7,761 nt of DNA from Eubacteriales bacterium (GTDB taxonomy: Bacteria; Bacillota_A; Clostridia; Lachnospirales; Lachnospiraceae), in the NCBI GenBank assembly GCA_030527765.1, contig JAUNAE010000175.1, forward strand, positions 1 to 7,761, given 5' to 3'. Both the position numbers and the translations under genes were made by a program. The notes under the pieces are model-generated. The model was given only the letters and a program-made list of their open reading frames with translations, made no database searches and was not told the DNA's origin. Below are positions 1-6,368 of the stretch, piece by piece. How positions within the stretch are numbered: position 1 is the stretch's first letter; each line of letters opens with the position of its first letter.

Positions 1-170
1 TTCTGTCCGAATGCTTTCAATCCATCTTCTGTATAAAAAATCCATACCTGATCATTTGCTGTCTCTTCATCCTCTACAACATATGGCAGTCTGGTTGCCT
101 GAGAATATGCCACGAACAAATACTCACTCTCATGTAATGCTTTCACTGCCTCTTCTTTTGTTATACTCAT
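1..170 (-). CDS. Unrecognised protein, N-terminal part only (runs off the window)
   Basis: The start is an ATG at 170-168, followed by 56 complete codons to the window edge without a stop. The peptide begins MSITKEEAVKALHESEYLF and continues with a stretch containing ATRLPYVVEDEE and then NDQVWIFYTEDGLKAF. It is soluble-looking and acidic, with no signal peptide or membrane segment in the visible part. A purine-rich ribosome-binding-site-like stretch (GAAAGGG) lies about 8 nt upstream, and a good promoter lies at 312-340. The opening of short helix, strand and 'vWIF.teeGlkaF' is reminiscent of SseB-N-terminal-like proteins, but that is an impression and not an assignment. The gene is separated from the purine operon by the terminator at 474-512, so it is a separate transcription unit. 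That it is a real gene is fairly certain; its function is unknown. Confidence 0.7.
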   Translation of the reverse strand, partial: MSITKEEAVKALHESEYLFVAYSQATRLPYVVEDEETANDQVWIFYTEDGLKAFGQ

Positions 171-311
171 GATCTTAACCCTTTCTCATTACAGTTTTGC
201 TATGTTGAACCGATCCATTTATAATAAACAAGCCATTCAGGAGTGCAAACCATCGTCCGTCTCCCGCCTTTTGACTATGAATCCGTTTCTCGTACATAGC
301 AGATTGAAATT
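171..311 (-). other. Leader region of the downstream unrecognised gene
   Basis: About 135 nt separate the predicted transcription start (near 305) from the ATG at 170. I see no riboswitch consensus, T-box motif or terminator hairpin here. The leader holds an open frame of 40 codons (297 to 175, ATG to TAA) that ends 4 nt before the downstream ATG. It lacks a recognisable Shine-Dalgarno and its ATG would be only about 8 nt from the predicted transcript start. I therefore do not call it a gene; it is discussed under findings. Confidence 0.35.
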
Positions 312-340
312 ATTCTAACATACTTTTGCATTTTTCACAA
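312..340 (-). promoter_or_regulatory. Sigma-A promoter for the gene starting at 170
   Basis: On the minus strand, TTGTGA (340-335) is followed by a 17-nt spacer and TAGAAT (317-312). The -35 matches consensus at 4 of 6 positions and the -10 at 5 of 6. A TG one base upstream of the -10 gives an extended -10. The surroundings are AT-rich. Its place just after the operon terminator fits a fresh transcription start. Confidence 0.65.
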
Positions 341-398
341 TTGTTCCCCCAGATAATAATAAAAATTTAGTAACTGTTGTCACTGTTCACAGATAAGA

Positions 399-442
399 TA
401 TTCAGGTCAATCGGATTCTTGATTCGGGTCAAACGGATATTC
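399..442. repeat. Degenerate tandem repeat, related to a 15-bp copy at 529-543
   Basis: Two related units lie head to tail. The first is around 399-418 (core gtcaatcggattc) and the second around 420-442 (core gtcaaacggatattc, 428-442). The second core recurs exactly at 529-543, on the other side of the operon terminator. The copies share gtcaa-cgga-ttc. No known element type is evident. Confidence 0.5.
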
Positions 443-473
443 GCAATCCGCTTCGCTTCTTACTTGATTCAGC

Positions 474-512
474 AAAAAAACAGGCGGAACAATCTTTCGA
501 TCATTCCACCTG
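474..512 (-). terminator. Intrinsic terminator of the purE-purM-purN-purD operon
   Basis: Read on the minus strand, the RNA forms a fully paired 14-bp stem (512-499 with 494-481, including three G-U pairs) closed by a GAAA tetraloop, followed at once by seven U residues (480-474). The stem begins CAGGUGGAA and its partner ends UUCCGCCUG. It works in one direction only, because no T-tract follows on the plus strand. It lies about 90 nt after the purD stop. Confidence 0.93.
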
Positions 513-528
513 CATCATTCTTAATATA

Positions 529-543
529 GTCAAACGGATATTC
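529..543. repeat. Second exact copy of the 15-bp repeat
   Basis: The sequence gtcaaacggatattc here is identical to 428-442, 101 bp away. The identity extends imperfectly beyond it (cgcaatc versus cacaagc). The two exact copies flank the terminator. Confidence 0.7.
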
Positions 544-602
544 ACAAGCTCTTTGCAGCCTGTTCATAAGCACAGCCTGCTTCACAGCTGACCTACGCCC
601 TA

Positions 603-1877
603 TTACGCCTCGTCAATTGCCTTGCCGATATCGTGACGCATATATTTGTTGGAGAATGTAATCCACTCTGTTGCCGCATAAGCGTTGCTTCGTGCCTCTT
701 TCAGATCTTTTCCTGTTGCTGTAATTCCCACAACACGGCCTCCGTTTGTAACGATCTGATCGCCGTCGAATTTGGTTCCCGCATGGAAACAGAAACGTCC
801 TTCTTTGTCTTTGAAGTTCTCAAATCCGTACATCGGAATACCCTTCTCGTAGCTTACCGGATATCCGTCGCTTGCAAGTACAACACACACTGCAGCATTG
901 TCCTCAAACTCCAGATTTACCTGGTCAAGAGTACCGTTCACGCATGCTTCCATCACTTCAATGATGTCTGTTTTCATTCTCGGAAGGACAACCTGTGCCT
1001 CCGGATCGCCAAAACGTGCATTATACTCCAGTACCTTCGGTCCATCCGGTGTCAGCATCAGTCCGAAGAAGATAATTCCCTTGAATTCTCTTCCCTCTGC
1101 AGCCATTGCATCAACTGTCGGCTGATAAATATATTTCTTACAGAAAGCATCTACTTCTTCTGTATAGAACGGGCTTGGAGAAAATGTTCCCATACCACCG
1201 GTATTCAGACCCTGATCTCCATCCTTTGCTCTCTTATGATCCTGTGCAGAAGTCATCGGGCGAATAGTCTTTCCATCTACGAAAGAAAGTACGGATACTT
1301 CACGTCCGGTCATGAATTCTTCAATAACCATGGTATTTCCGGCAGCACCGAATTTCTTATCTTCCATGATCTCTTTTACACCGGCTTCTGCTTCCGCAAG
1401 ATCCTGACAAATCAGAACACCTTTTCCAAGAGCAAGTCCATCGGCCTTGAGGACGATTGGGAATTTTGCCTCAGTTCTCAGATATTCCAGAGCCTTCACC
1501 GGATCGTCAAAATTCTCATATCCCGCCGTCGGAATGTTGTATTTCTTCATCAGGTCTTTGGAGAATGCCTTAGAACCCTCGAGGATTGCTGCATTTTTTC
1601 TCGGTCCGAATACTTTCAGTCCACGAGCCTCAAATACATCAACAACTCCGCCAACCAACGGATCATCCATTCCGATAATGGTCAGATCTACCTGATGCTC
1701 CTCAGCAAAATCAGCAAGACGATCAAACTCCATCGCCGTAATCGGAACGCATTCTGCATATTCTGCAATTCCTGCATTTCCCGGTGCACAGTAAATTTTG
1801 TCTACCTTAGGACTTTTTGCCACACTCCATGCAATTGCATGTTCTCTTCCGCCGCTTCCAACAATCAAGACTTTCAT
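603..1877 (-). CDS. purD: Phosphoribosylamine-glycine ligase (GAR synthetase)
   Basis: This enzyme joins 5-phosphoribosylamine and glycine using ATP to give GAR, the second step of IMP synthesis, in the cytoplasm. The protein has 424 residues, the normal family length. It opens with the nucleotide-fold motif GSGGREHA (residues 7-14). It continues with an ATP-grasp core including KADGLALGKGV (144-154) and VIEEFMTGRE (184-193), and has the signature YNARFGDPEAQ (285-295), which supplies metal and ATP ligands. The segment GMDDPLVGGVVD (69-80) replaces the more common G-P-E-x-P-L-V version, as I recall for clostridial PurDs. The ATG at 1877 follows the purN stop by 6 nt, and its ribosome binding site AAGGAG sits inside the last purN codons, so the two are probably translationally coupled. 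It is the last gene of the operon, and the terminator follows at 512-474. No truncation or missing key motif is seen. Confidence 0.97.
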   Translation of the reverse strand: MKVLIVGSGGREHAIAWSVAKSPKVDKIYCAPGNAGIAEYAECVPITAMEFDRLADFAEEHQVDLTIIGMDDPLVGGVVDVFEARGLKVFGPRKNAAILEGSKAFSKDLMKKYNIPTAGYENFDDPVKALEYLRTEAKFPIVLKADGLALGKGVLICQDLAEAEAGVKEIMEDKKFGAAGNTMVIEEFMTGREVSVLSFVDGKTIRPMTSAQDHKRAKDGDQGLNTGGMGTFSPSPFYTEEVDAFCKKYIYQPTVDAMAAEGREFKGIIFFGLMLTPDGPKVLEYNARFGDPEAQVVLPRMKTDIIEVMEACVNGTLDQVNLEFEDNAAVCVVLASDGYPVSYEKGIPMYGFENFKDKEGRFCFHAGTKFDGDQIVTNGGRVVGITATGKDLKEARSNAYAATEWITFSNKYMRHDIGKAIDEA

Positions 1878-1883
1878 TTTCGA

Positions 1884-2510
1884 TTACTCCTTTGTAAACA
1901 CTTTGCCATCCACTACTTCAATCAGGTTATTTGCAATCAAATCAATTGCCAGTGGTAAGATTTTCCATTCTGCCTTTTCCATAACTCTTCTCTGGAGCAC
2001 AGATGGAGTATCCCCCTGCTCAACTTTTACTGCTTTCTGCAGAATAATCGGTCCCGTATCCGTTCCGTCATCTACAAAATGAACGGTAGCACCCGTCACT
2101 TTGACACCACGTTCCAGAACTGCTTCATGAACACGAAGACCGTAATAGCCAACGCCGCAAAAAGACGGAATCAATGACGGATGAATATTGATAATACGAT
2201 TCGGAAATGCCTCTACAATCATCGGAGGAATTGCAACAAGATATCCGGCGAGAACAACAAGGTCCACCTGCTCTTCTTTCAGTTTCGCAAGAAGTGCCTT
2301 ATGGAAAGCCTCACGATTCTCAAAATCCTTTGGCGCAATGCACACGCCCGGAATCTCGTGCTGACGTGCTCTCTCCAGAGCATACGCCCCCGCATTATTA
2401 CTGATTACAATAGAGACTTCTGCATTTCGGATTTCCCCCTGGTCAATTGCATCAAGAATTGCCTGAAGGTTTGTTCCTCCGCCGGAGACAAGTACACCTA
2501 TTTTCAGCAT
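1884..2510 (-). CDS. purN: Phosphoribosylglycinamide formyltransferase (GAR transformylase)
   Basis: This enzyme transfers a formyl group from 10-formyltetrahydrofolate to GAR, giving FGAR, the third step of purine synthesis. The 208-residue protein starts MLKIGVLVSGGGTNLQ, the phosphate-binding glycine-rich loop. The catalytic triad typical of PurN is visible: N108 and H110 in INIHPSLIPSF and D151 in DDGTDTGPIILQ. Residues 117-124 (SFCGVGYYG region) form the slightly longer loop that I associate with clostridial PurNs, compared with the shorter loop of the Escherichia coli enzyme. The ATG lies inside the end of purM, overlapping it by 7 bp in the pattern ATGCTGA. The ribosome binding site AAAGGAG is inside purM, so translation is probably coupled. 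purD follows after 6 nt. Confidence 0.96.
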   Translation of the reverse strand: MLKIGVLVSGGGTNLQAILDAIDQGEIRNAEVSIVISNNAGAYALERARQHEIPGVCIAPKDFENREAFHKALLAKLKEEQVDLVVLAGYLVAIPPMIVEAFPNRIINIHPSLIPSFCGVGYYGLRVHEAVLERGVKVTGATVHFVDDGTDTGPIILQKAVKVEQGDTPSVLQRRVMEKAEWKILPLAIDLIANNLIEVVDGKVFTKE

Positions 2511-3529
2511 AATGTAACTCCTTTTTCACCTGCTTCAATACGTCCTACTACGTATGGAGTCTCGCCTGCAGCGCGGATTGCTTCCATAGTTTTGTCTACA
2601 TCTTCCGGTTTCACAGCAACGATCATTCCAAGACCCATGTTAAAGGTGTTGTACATCATCTGCTCTTCGATGTTTCCGGTCTTAGCCATCAGTTTGAAGA
2701 TTGGCGGTACCGGGTAGCTGTCTTTCTCTACAACTGCATGAGTACCTTCCTTCAGCATACGCGGAATGTTCTCATAGAAACCGCCTCCGGTAATATGGCT
2801 GCATGCATGAACACGAACGCCTGCTTTCTTAATGCTCTTCAGTGCTTTTACATAAATTCTTGTAGGAGCCAGAAGAGTTTCGCCAAGTGTATTCTCAAGT
2901 TCCGGATAATATTTATTCAGGGAATCCTTTGTAATTTCAAACACTTTACGTACAAGAGAGAAACCATTGCTGTGTACTCCGGAAGAAGCCATACCAACAA
3001 GAACATCTCCGGCTTCCAGTTCTTCTCCTGTAATCATATCCTTGCGATCAACAACACCTACAGAAAATCCTGCAAGGTCATAATCTTCCAGAGGCATTAA
3101 TCCAGGATGCTCTGCAGTCTCTCCGCCAATCAGAGCTGCCTCAGACTGTACGCAGCCTTCTGCAACGCCTTTTACGATCTCAGCAATTTTTTCCGGATAG
3201 TTCTTGCCGCATGCAATGTAATCCAGGAAAAACAGAGGCTCGCCGCCTGCACAGGCAATATCGTTCACACACATAGCAACTGCATCAATTCCGATGGTGT
3301 CATGTTTGTCCAGCACGATAGCCAGCTTCACCTTTGTTCCACATCCGTCTGTTCCGGAAAGAAGTACCGGCTCTTCCATATCTTTCAGAGCAGATAAAGA
3401 AAATGCTCCTGAGAATCCGCCGATTCCACCCAGAACCTCCGGTCTCATTGTTTTTGCAATGTGCTGTTTCATAAGCTCTACAGATTTGTATCCAGCCTCA
3501 ATATCTACGCCTGCGTTCTTGTAATCCAT
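2504..3529 (-). CDS. purM: Phosphoribosylformylglycinamidine cyclo-ligase (AIR synthetase)
   Basis: This enzyme closes the imidazole ring by converting FGAM and ATP to AIR, the fifth step of the pathway. The 341-residue protein has normal PurM length. Recognisable family segments in order are SGTDGCGTKVKLA (58-70, ATP and phosphate loop), DAVAMCVNDIACAGGEPLFF (82-101), ALIGGETAEHPG (132-143), GMASSGVHSNGFSLVR (179-194), HITGGGFYENIPR (245-257) and YNTFNMGLGM (293-302). Together these place it in the PurM/PurL/ThiL/SelD superfamily and specifically in PurM. The ATG at 3529 follows a strong AAGGAGG site and lies 23 nt after the purE stop. Its stop TGA overlaps the purN start. Confidence 0.97.
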   Translation of the reverse strand: MDYKNAGVDIEAGYKSVELMKQHIAKTMRPEVLGGIGGFSGAFSLSALKDMEEPVLLSGTDGCGTKVKLAIVLDKHDTIGIDAVAMCVNDIACAGGEPLFFLDYIACGKNYPEKIAEIVKGVAEGCVQSEAALIGGETAEHPGLMPLEDYDLAGFSVGVVDRKDMITGEELEAGDVLVGMASSGVHSNGFSLVRKVFEITKDSLNKYYPELENTLGETLLAPTRIYVKALKSIKKAGVRVHACSHITGGGFYENIPRMLKEGTHAVVEKDSYPVPPIFKLMAKTGNIEEQMMYNTFNMGLGMIVAVKPEDVDKTMEAIRAAGETPYVVGRIEAGEKGVTLC

Positions 3530-3552
3530 AATATCCTCCTTAGGGCTTTTGA

Positions 3553-4059
3553 TTATTTGTTATAGTTTTCATAACCAACTTCCTGAAGTCTGGCATCCTT
3601 AGCCTCTACCTGAACCTTCAGTTCTTCACTGTAAGCTTTCAGTTTTGCAAGAAGTTCCGGATCTGAAGTTGCCAGAATCTTTGCTGCGAGAAGTCCCGCA
3701 TTTGCACCACCGTTGATTGCAACGGTTGCAACCGGAATTCCGGATGGCATCTGTACAATGCTGTAAAGGGAATCTCTTCCACCGAGAGAGGTGGTATGCA
3801 TCGGAATACCAATTACCGGCATTGGGAAAATCGCTGCACACATTCCCGGAAGATGTGCTGCCATTCCGGCTCCGGCAATAATGACTTTGAATCCTTTCTC
3901 CTCAGCGGTTCTTGCATACTCGAAGAATGTATCCGGCTCTCTGTGAGCAGAAATAATTCTCATCTCATAATCAATTCCGAGTTTGTCAAGAATTGCAGCT
4001 GCCTTTGCCATAACCGGCATATCTGAGTCACTGCCCATTACAATTCCAACTTTTGCCAT
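3553..4059 (-). CDS. purE: PurE, class I (N5-carboxyaminoimidazole ribonucleotide mutase type)
   Basis: PurE acts at the carboxylation step between AIR and CAIR; class I enzymes rearrange N5-CAIR to CAIR. The 168-residue protein shows GSDSD (9-13), the catalytic SAHR (37-40), GAGMAAHLPG (63-72) and the long conserved GIPMHTTSLGGRDSLYSIVQM run (84-104). The AHLPG motif places it with class I, not the animal/Treponema class II. The frame is open upstream to 4086. I choose the ATG at 4059 because a GGGAGGAG ribosome binding site (4073-4066) lies 6 nt before it and because PurE proteins start with a short MxKVGIVMGSDSD-type strand. It is the first gene of the operon. No purK is adjacent. Confidence 0.96.
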   Translation of the reverse strand: MAKVGIVMGSDSDMPVMAKAAAILDKLGIDYEMRIISAHREPDTFFEYARTAEEKGFKVIIAGAGMAAHLPGMCAAIFPMPVIGIPMHTTSLGGRDSLYSIVQMPSGIPVATVAINGGANAGLLAAKILATSDPELLAKLKAYSEELKVQVEAKDARLQEVGYENYNK

Positions 4060-4065
4060 AATTAT

Positions 4066-4073
4066 CTCCTCCC
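4066..4073 (-). promoter_or_regulatory. Ribosome binding site that fixes the purE start
   Basis: On the minus strand GGGAGGAG is followed by a 6-nt spacer and ATGGCAAAA. This decides against the upstream in-frame start at 4086, which would place the site inside the coding sequence. Confidence 0.85.
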
Positions 4074-4080
4074 TAGACCT

Positions 4081-4095
4081 TGACACAGAGTGTCA
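4081..4095. promoter_or_regulatory. Perfect interrupted palindrome in the purE leader
   Basis: The sequence TGACAC-AGA-GTGTCA is a perfect 6+3+6 inverted repeat. It lies about 45-60 nt after the predicted transcript start and 7 nt before the purE ribosome binding site. It could be a DNA operator bound by a dimer, or an RNA hairpin next to the ribosome binding site. It does not match the Bacillus PurBox or a guanine riboswitch. Its role is unknown. Confidence 0.45.
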
Positions 4096-4146
4096 CGAAT
4101 TAACATTTTCATATGTTGATTCATTGCTTTGTCTTTCTAAACGTTG

Positions 4147-4175
4147 ATTTTACTAAGATTCCCTTATGCTGTCAA
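4147..4175 (-). promoter_or_regulatory. Sigma-A promoter of the purine operon
   Basis: On the minus strand, a perfect TTGACA (4175-4170) is followed by a 17-nt spacer and TAAAAT (4152-4147, 5 of 6 matches). Transcription should begin near 4140, giving a leader of about 80 nt before purE. It is the strongest promoter match in the window. A second, weaker inverted repeat, AACAT-N6-ATGTT (4102-4117), lies in the same leader. Confidence 0.88.
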
Positions 4176-4206
4176 CAACACTTTCTATTCTGCTGCCGGA
4201 TTTTCT

Positions 4207-6252
4207 TTAACAATCAGCCAGTTCTTCGAGAGGAACATTCAATTCTTCGGTTCCCGGAAGAACAAAACGGCCGTCTTCTATAATAGAAGTTTTTTCTCCG
4301 TTTTCATGAACAGTCCGGATACTTCCCAGTTCTTTGTAAGGAATGGTAACGTCCGTATGACATCCCAGGTATGCACGATTCAGATCTTCTTTTCTCAGAA
4401 TACTGACTTCATTATCTCTGGCAATAATCTCTTTTCCGTCCGGATTAAAGACCGGATTATCCTCTTCCCAACTGTAGCAGGTATCACCCACTGCAAAATG
4501 CGGACCGGTTTTTTCGGCAATCAGAATCGGAAGTTTCTCGGCAATACCGTATTTCTCCCCAACCACATAAGCGGTTGTGTTTGTTCCGATTGCAAATTCT
4601 CCCATAGGAATATTCTCATGATGGAACAGAATATTATCCTCCACATATTTGCGGTTCTCTTTCTCGGAATCAAAGTTTCCACAAGTATAATCTACAACTT
4701 TGCCGCCTTTAAAAATCAGTTTCAGATCTTTGTACTGCAGACCATTCAGATAAACTTCCGAAACATGAAGAGTTCCATCGGTTCCATCCAGCACCGGAGA
4801 AGTAAACACCTCACCAACCGGAATATTTACATCTGCAACACAGTTTTCAAAATTTGTCTGGGAAGCCGGATCCGTCAGCGTATGAAGGTGAATGCGAAGA
4901 TCTGTTTCATTCTTCTCTCCGCCTTTTACCTCAACCCACTCGCAAGTATCCAAAGTATCAATGATCGTCTGCTGTATCTTCTGATATTTCTTATAATCCA
5001 GCGTGTTGATGCGAATGGTCTCCCGGAAAATCTCTTCATACTGCTCCCCGATCGCCGGAAGCGGATAAGCGATAATCGTAAAGCTTCTCTCATCTCCCTT
5101 AATGTAACGATTGGTAATCTGGCTCATTTCATTGTCCAGTTCCTGCTTCAGCTGCTTCTGATTCTGATTGTAAGAGAAGGCATGTTCATTCATCACAGGA
5201 GAGAACGGCTCTTCTCCGAAGGTTTCAATAACCGCAGGTCCTCCATGAACCGCTGCAAGATCCGCGTACTCTTCATATGCATTCTGACTTGCGCGAAGTT
5301 TTTTCTGAACAAAATCCTGATCCAGAAACAGTGCCGCATCCTGACGATGATCGTAATCATACTGTGGATTCGCCTCAGCACCTGTATATCCGATTCTTCC
5401 CCGCTCACTGCGATTCACGACATGTGCCGCATGTCTGTAAATCACAGAGGCAAGTCCCATTTCTTCAAATTGAAGGATCGCTGCTCTCACCATACGTTCA
5501 AATCCAAGCTGATAACGGACATTTACCGTCTTCTTTTTGGACAGTGGTTTTCTTGCATTGACAAAACCAATGCGGTATCCCTCTGTATAAGTTTTTGCCA
5601 TTGCATACACTTCATCCTCGGAAAGAGAATTCAGATACTCCGCTGTTCTGAACTCGTTTTCGGAAATGTACTCTCCGAATCGGTACAGGTAACGAAGATC
5701 GGAAAGATCTTCCTTCAAAATAATATTCGCCGCAAAATCCAAAGATGCATCCAGACACTCTCGCGTTCTGTCCCGCATCATATCCTGACAGTAATCCTCA
5801 ACATAGGACTTCAGAATCCCCTTCATTTCTTTAACAGAAGGAATTTCTTCCTGATTAAATGCCCCATATACTTCCAGAAACAGTTCAATAATTACAGTGA
5901 CATCCCACAATCTCTTTTCAAATGCATACACAATGATTCCGCGAATCTCCCCGTAAAGGAAGCAGAATTCCGGGCCGTATTCCCCCAGTACTTCTCCGGC
6001 ATATGTGGGATTTCCGTAAGACTTCCCGTAGTTCTCCGGTAAAATATCCTCATATAATTCTCGATTCATGTCTTTTAATTCTTCCAGAGAACAACCCTTC
6101 TGGTCAGTCTCTGCAATTTCCATTGCACGAATCATAAATGACGCAGTTTTGGCAAAAAATGCGCGAAATGGTTTGGCAACAGTATCTTCTCCTGCTATTT
6201 CACCAAGCCTTCCTCTTGCCAGGTCATAGCGTTCTTTTAAACATTCATCCAA
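4207..6252 (-). CDS. M29-family (aminopeptidase T/S type) metallo-aminopeptidase with N-terminal extension
   Basis: M29 enzymes are two-metal aminopeptidases that remove N-terminal residues from peptides in the cytoplasm. The C-terminal part carries recognisable ligand motifs in the right order: E481 in IPVGEVFTSP, E552 in MGEFAIGTN, H585 in GPHFAVGD, Y593 in TCYSW, and H632/D634 in GCHTDVTIPY. The last motif is usually H-x-D-F-M-I-G in the family, so this is a divergent member. Classical M29 proteins have about 410 residues. This one has 681, with roughly 230 extra, mostly helical-looking residues before the catalytic part. No signal peptide or membrane segment is seen. The start is TTG at 6252, with AAAGGA 9 nt upstream. 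An ATG lying between them runs into a stop after five codons. The gene has its own promoter (6302-6330). No convincing terminator lies between it and purE, so some read-through into the purine operon is possible. Confidence 0.85.
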   Translation of the reverse strand: MDECLKERYDLARGRLGEIAGEDTVAKPFRAFFAKTASFMIRAMEIAETDQKGCSLEELKDMNRELYEDILPENYGKSYGNPTYAGEVLGEYGPEFCFLYGEIRGIIVYAFEKRLWDVTVIIELFLEVYGAFNQEEIPSVKEMKGILKSYVEDYCQDMMRDRTRECLDASLDFAANIILKEDLSDLRYLYRFGEYISENEFRTAEYLNSLSEDEVYAMAKTYTEGYRIGFVNARKPLSKKKTVNVRYQLGFERMVRAAILQFEEMGLASVIYRHAAHVVNRSERGRIGYTGAEANPQYDYDHRQDAALFLDQDFVQKKLRASQNAYEEYADLAAVHGGPAVIETFGEEPFSPVMNEHAFSYNQNQKQLKQELDNEMSQITNRYIKGDERSFTIIAYPLPAIGEQYEEIFRETIRINTLDYKKYQKIQQTIIDTLDTCEWVEVKGGEKNETDLRIHLHTLTDPASQTNFENCVADVNIPVGEVFTSPVLDGTDGTLHVSEVYLNGLQYKDLKLIFKGGKVVDYTCGNFDSEKENRKYVEDNILFHHENIPMGEFAIGTNTTAYVVGEKYGIAEKLPILIAEKTGPHFAVGDTCYSWEEDNPVFNPDGKEIIARDNEVSILRKEDLNRAYLGCHTDVTIPYKELGSIRTVHENGEKTSIIEDGRFVLPGTEELNVPLEELADC

Positions 6253-6261
6253 AATGAAACA

Positions 6262-6267
6262 TCCTTT
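6262..6267 (-). promoter_or_regulatory. Ribosome binding site supporting a TTG start
   Basis: AAAGGA on the minus strand lies 9 nt upstream of the TTG at 6252-6250. The ATG that overlaps the end of this site gives a five-codon frame only, so the TTG is the likely start of the peptidase. Confidence 0.6.
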
Positions 6268-6301
6268 CTCAGTGTCAATAGGCAGATCCGTAAGACCTCC
6301 C

Positions 6302-6330
6302 CTTATAAACTTAATTTAAGATTTCCTCAA
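6302..6330 (-). promoter_or_regulatory. Promoter of the M29 peptidase gene
   Basis: On the minus strand, TTGAGG (6330-6325, 4 of 6) is followed by a 17-nt AT-rich spacer and TATAAG (6307-6302, 5 of 6). The transcript would begin near 6295, giving a leader of about 43 nt to the TTG start. Confidence 0.6.
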
Positions 6331-6368
6331 CCCACTGCTGAATGCTCTCCGCATTTGAAGCAGAGGAC

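Noticed and set aside
480..605. Short minus-strand frame running from after purD through the terminator
   Set aside because: It has no convincing ribosome binding site and covers the terminator stem and U-tract, whose structure fully explains the sequence.
633..1958. 441-codon open frame on the plus strand
   Set aside because: It is antisense to purD and the end of purN, both unambiguous; composition is that of a shadow frame.
4080..4108. Plus-strand promoter starting at TTGACA (4080-4085)
   Set aside because: At 17 nt spacing the -10 would be ACATTT, a poor match, and no plus-strand gene follows. The TTGACA is part of the palindrome.
4060..4146. Possible guanine or other purine riboswitch before purE
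   Set aside because: The leader is only about 80 nt and lacks the conserved purine-riboswitch core and any terminator hairpin with a U-tract.
4144..6042. 632-codon open frame on the plus strand
   Set aside because: It lies antisense to the M29 peptidase gene, which has clear catalytic motifs. Its translation is rich in Cys, Phe, Ile and Ser with no domain, typical of a shadow frame, and it has no ribosome binding site.
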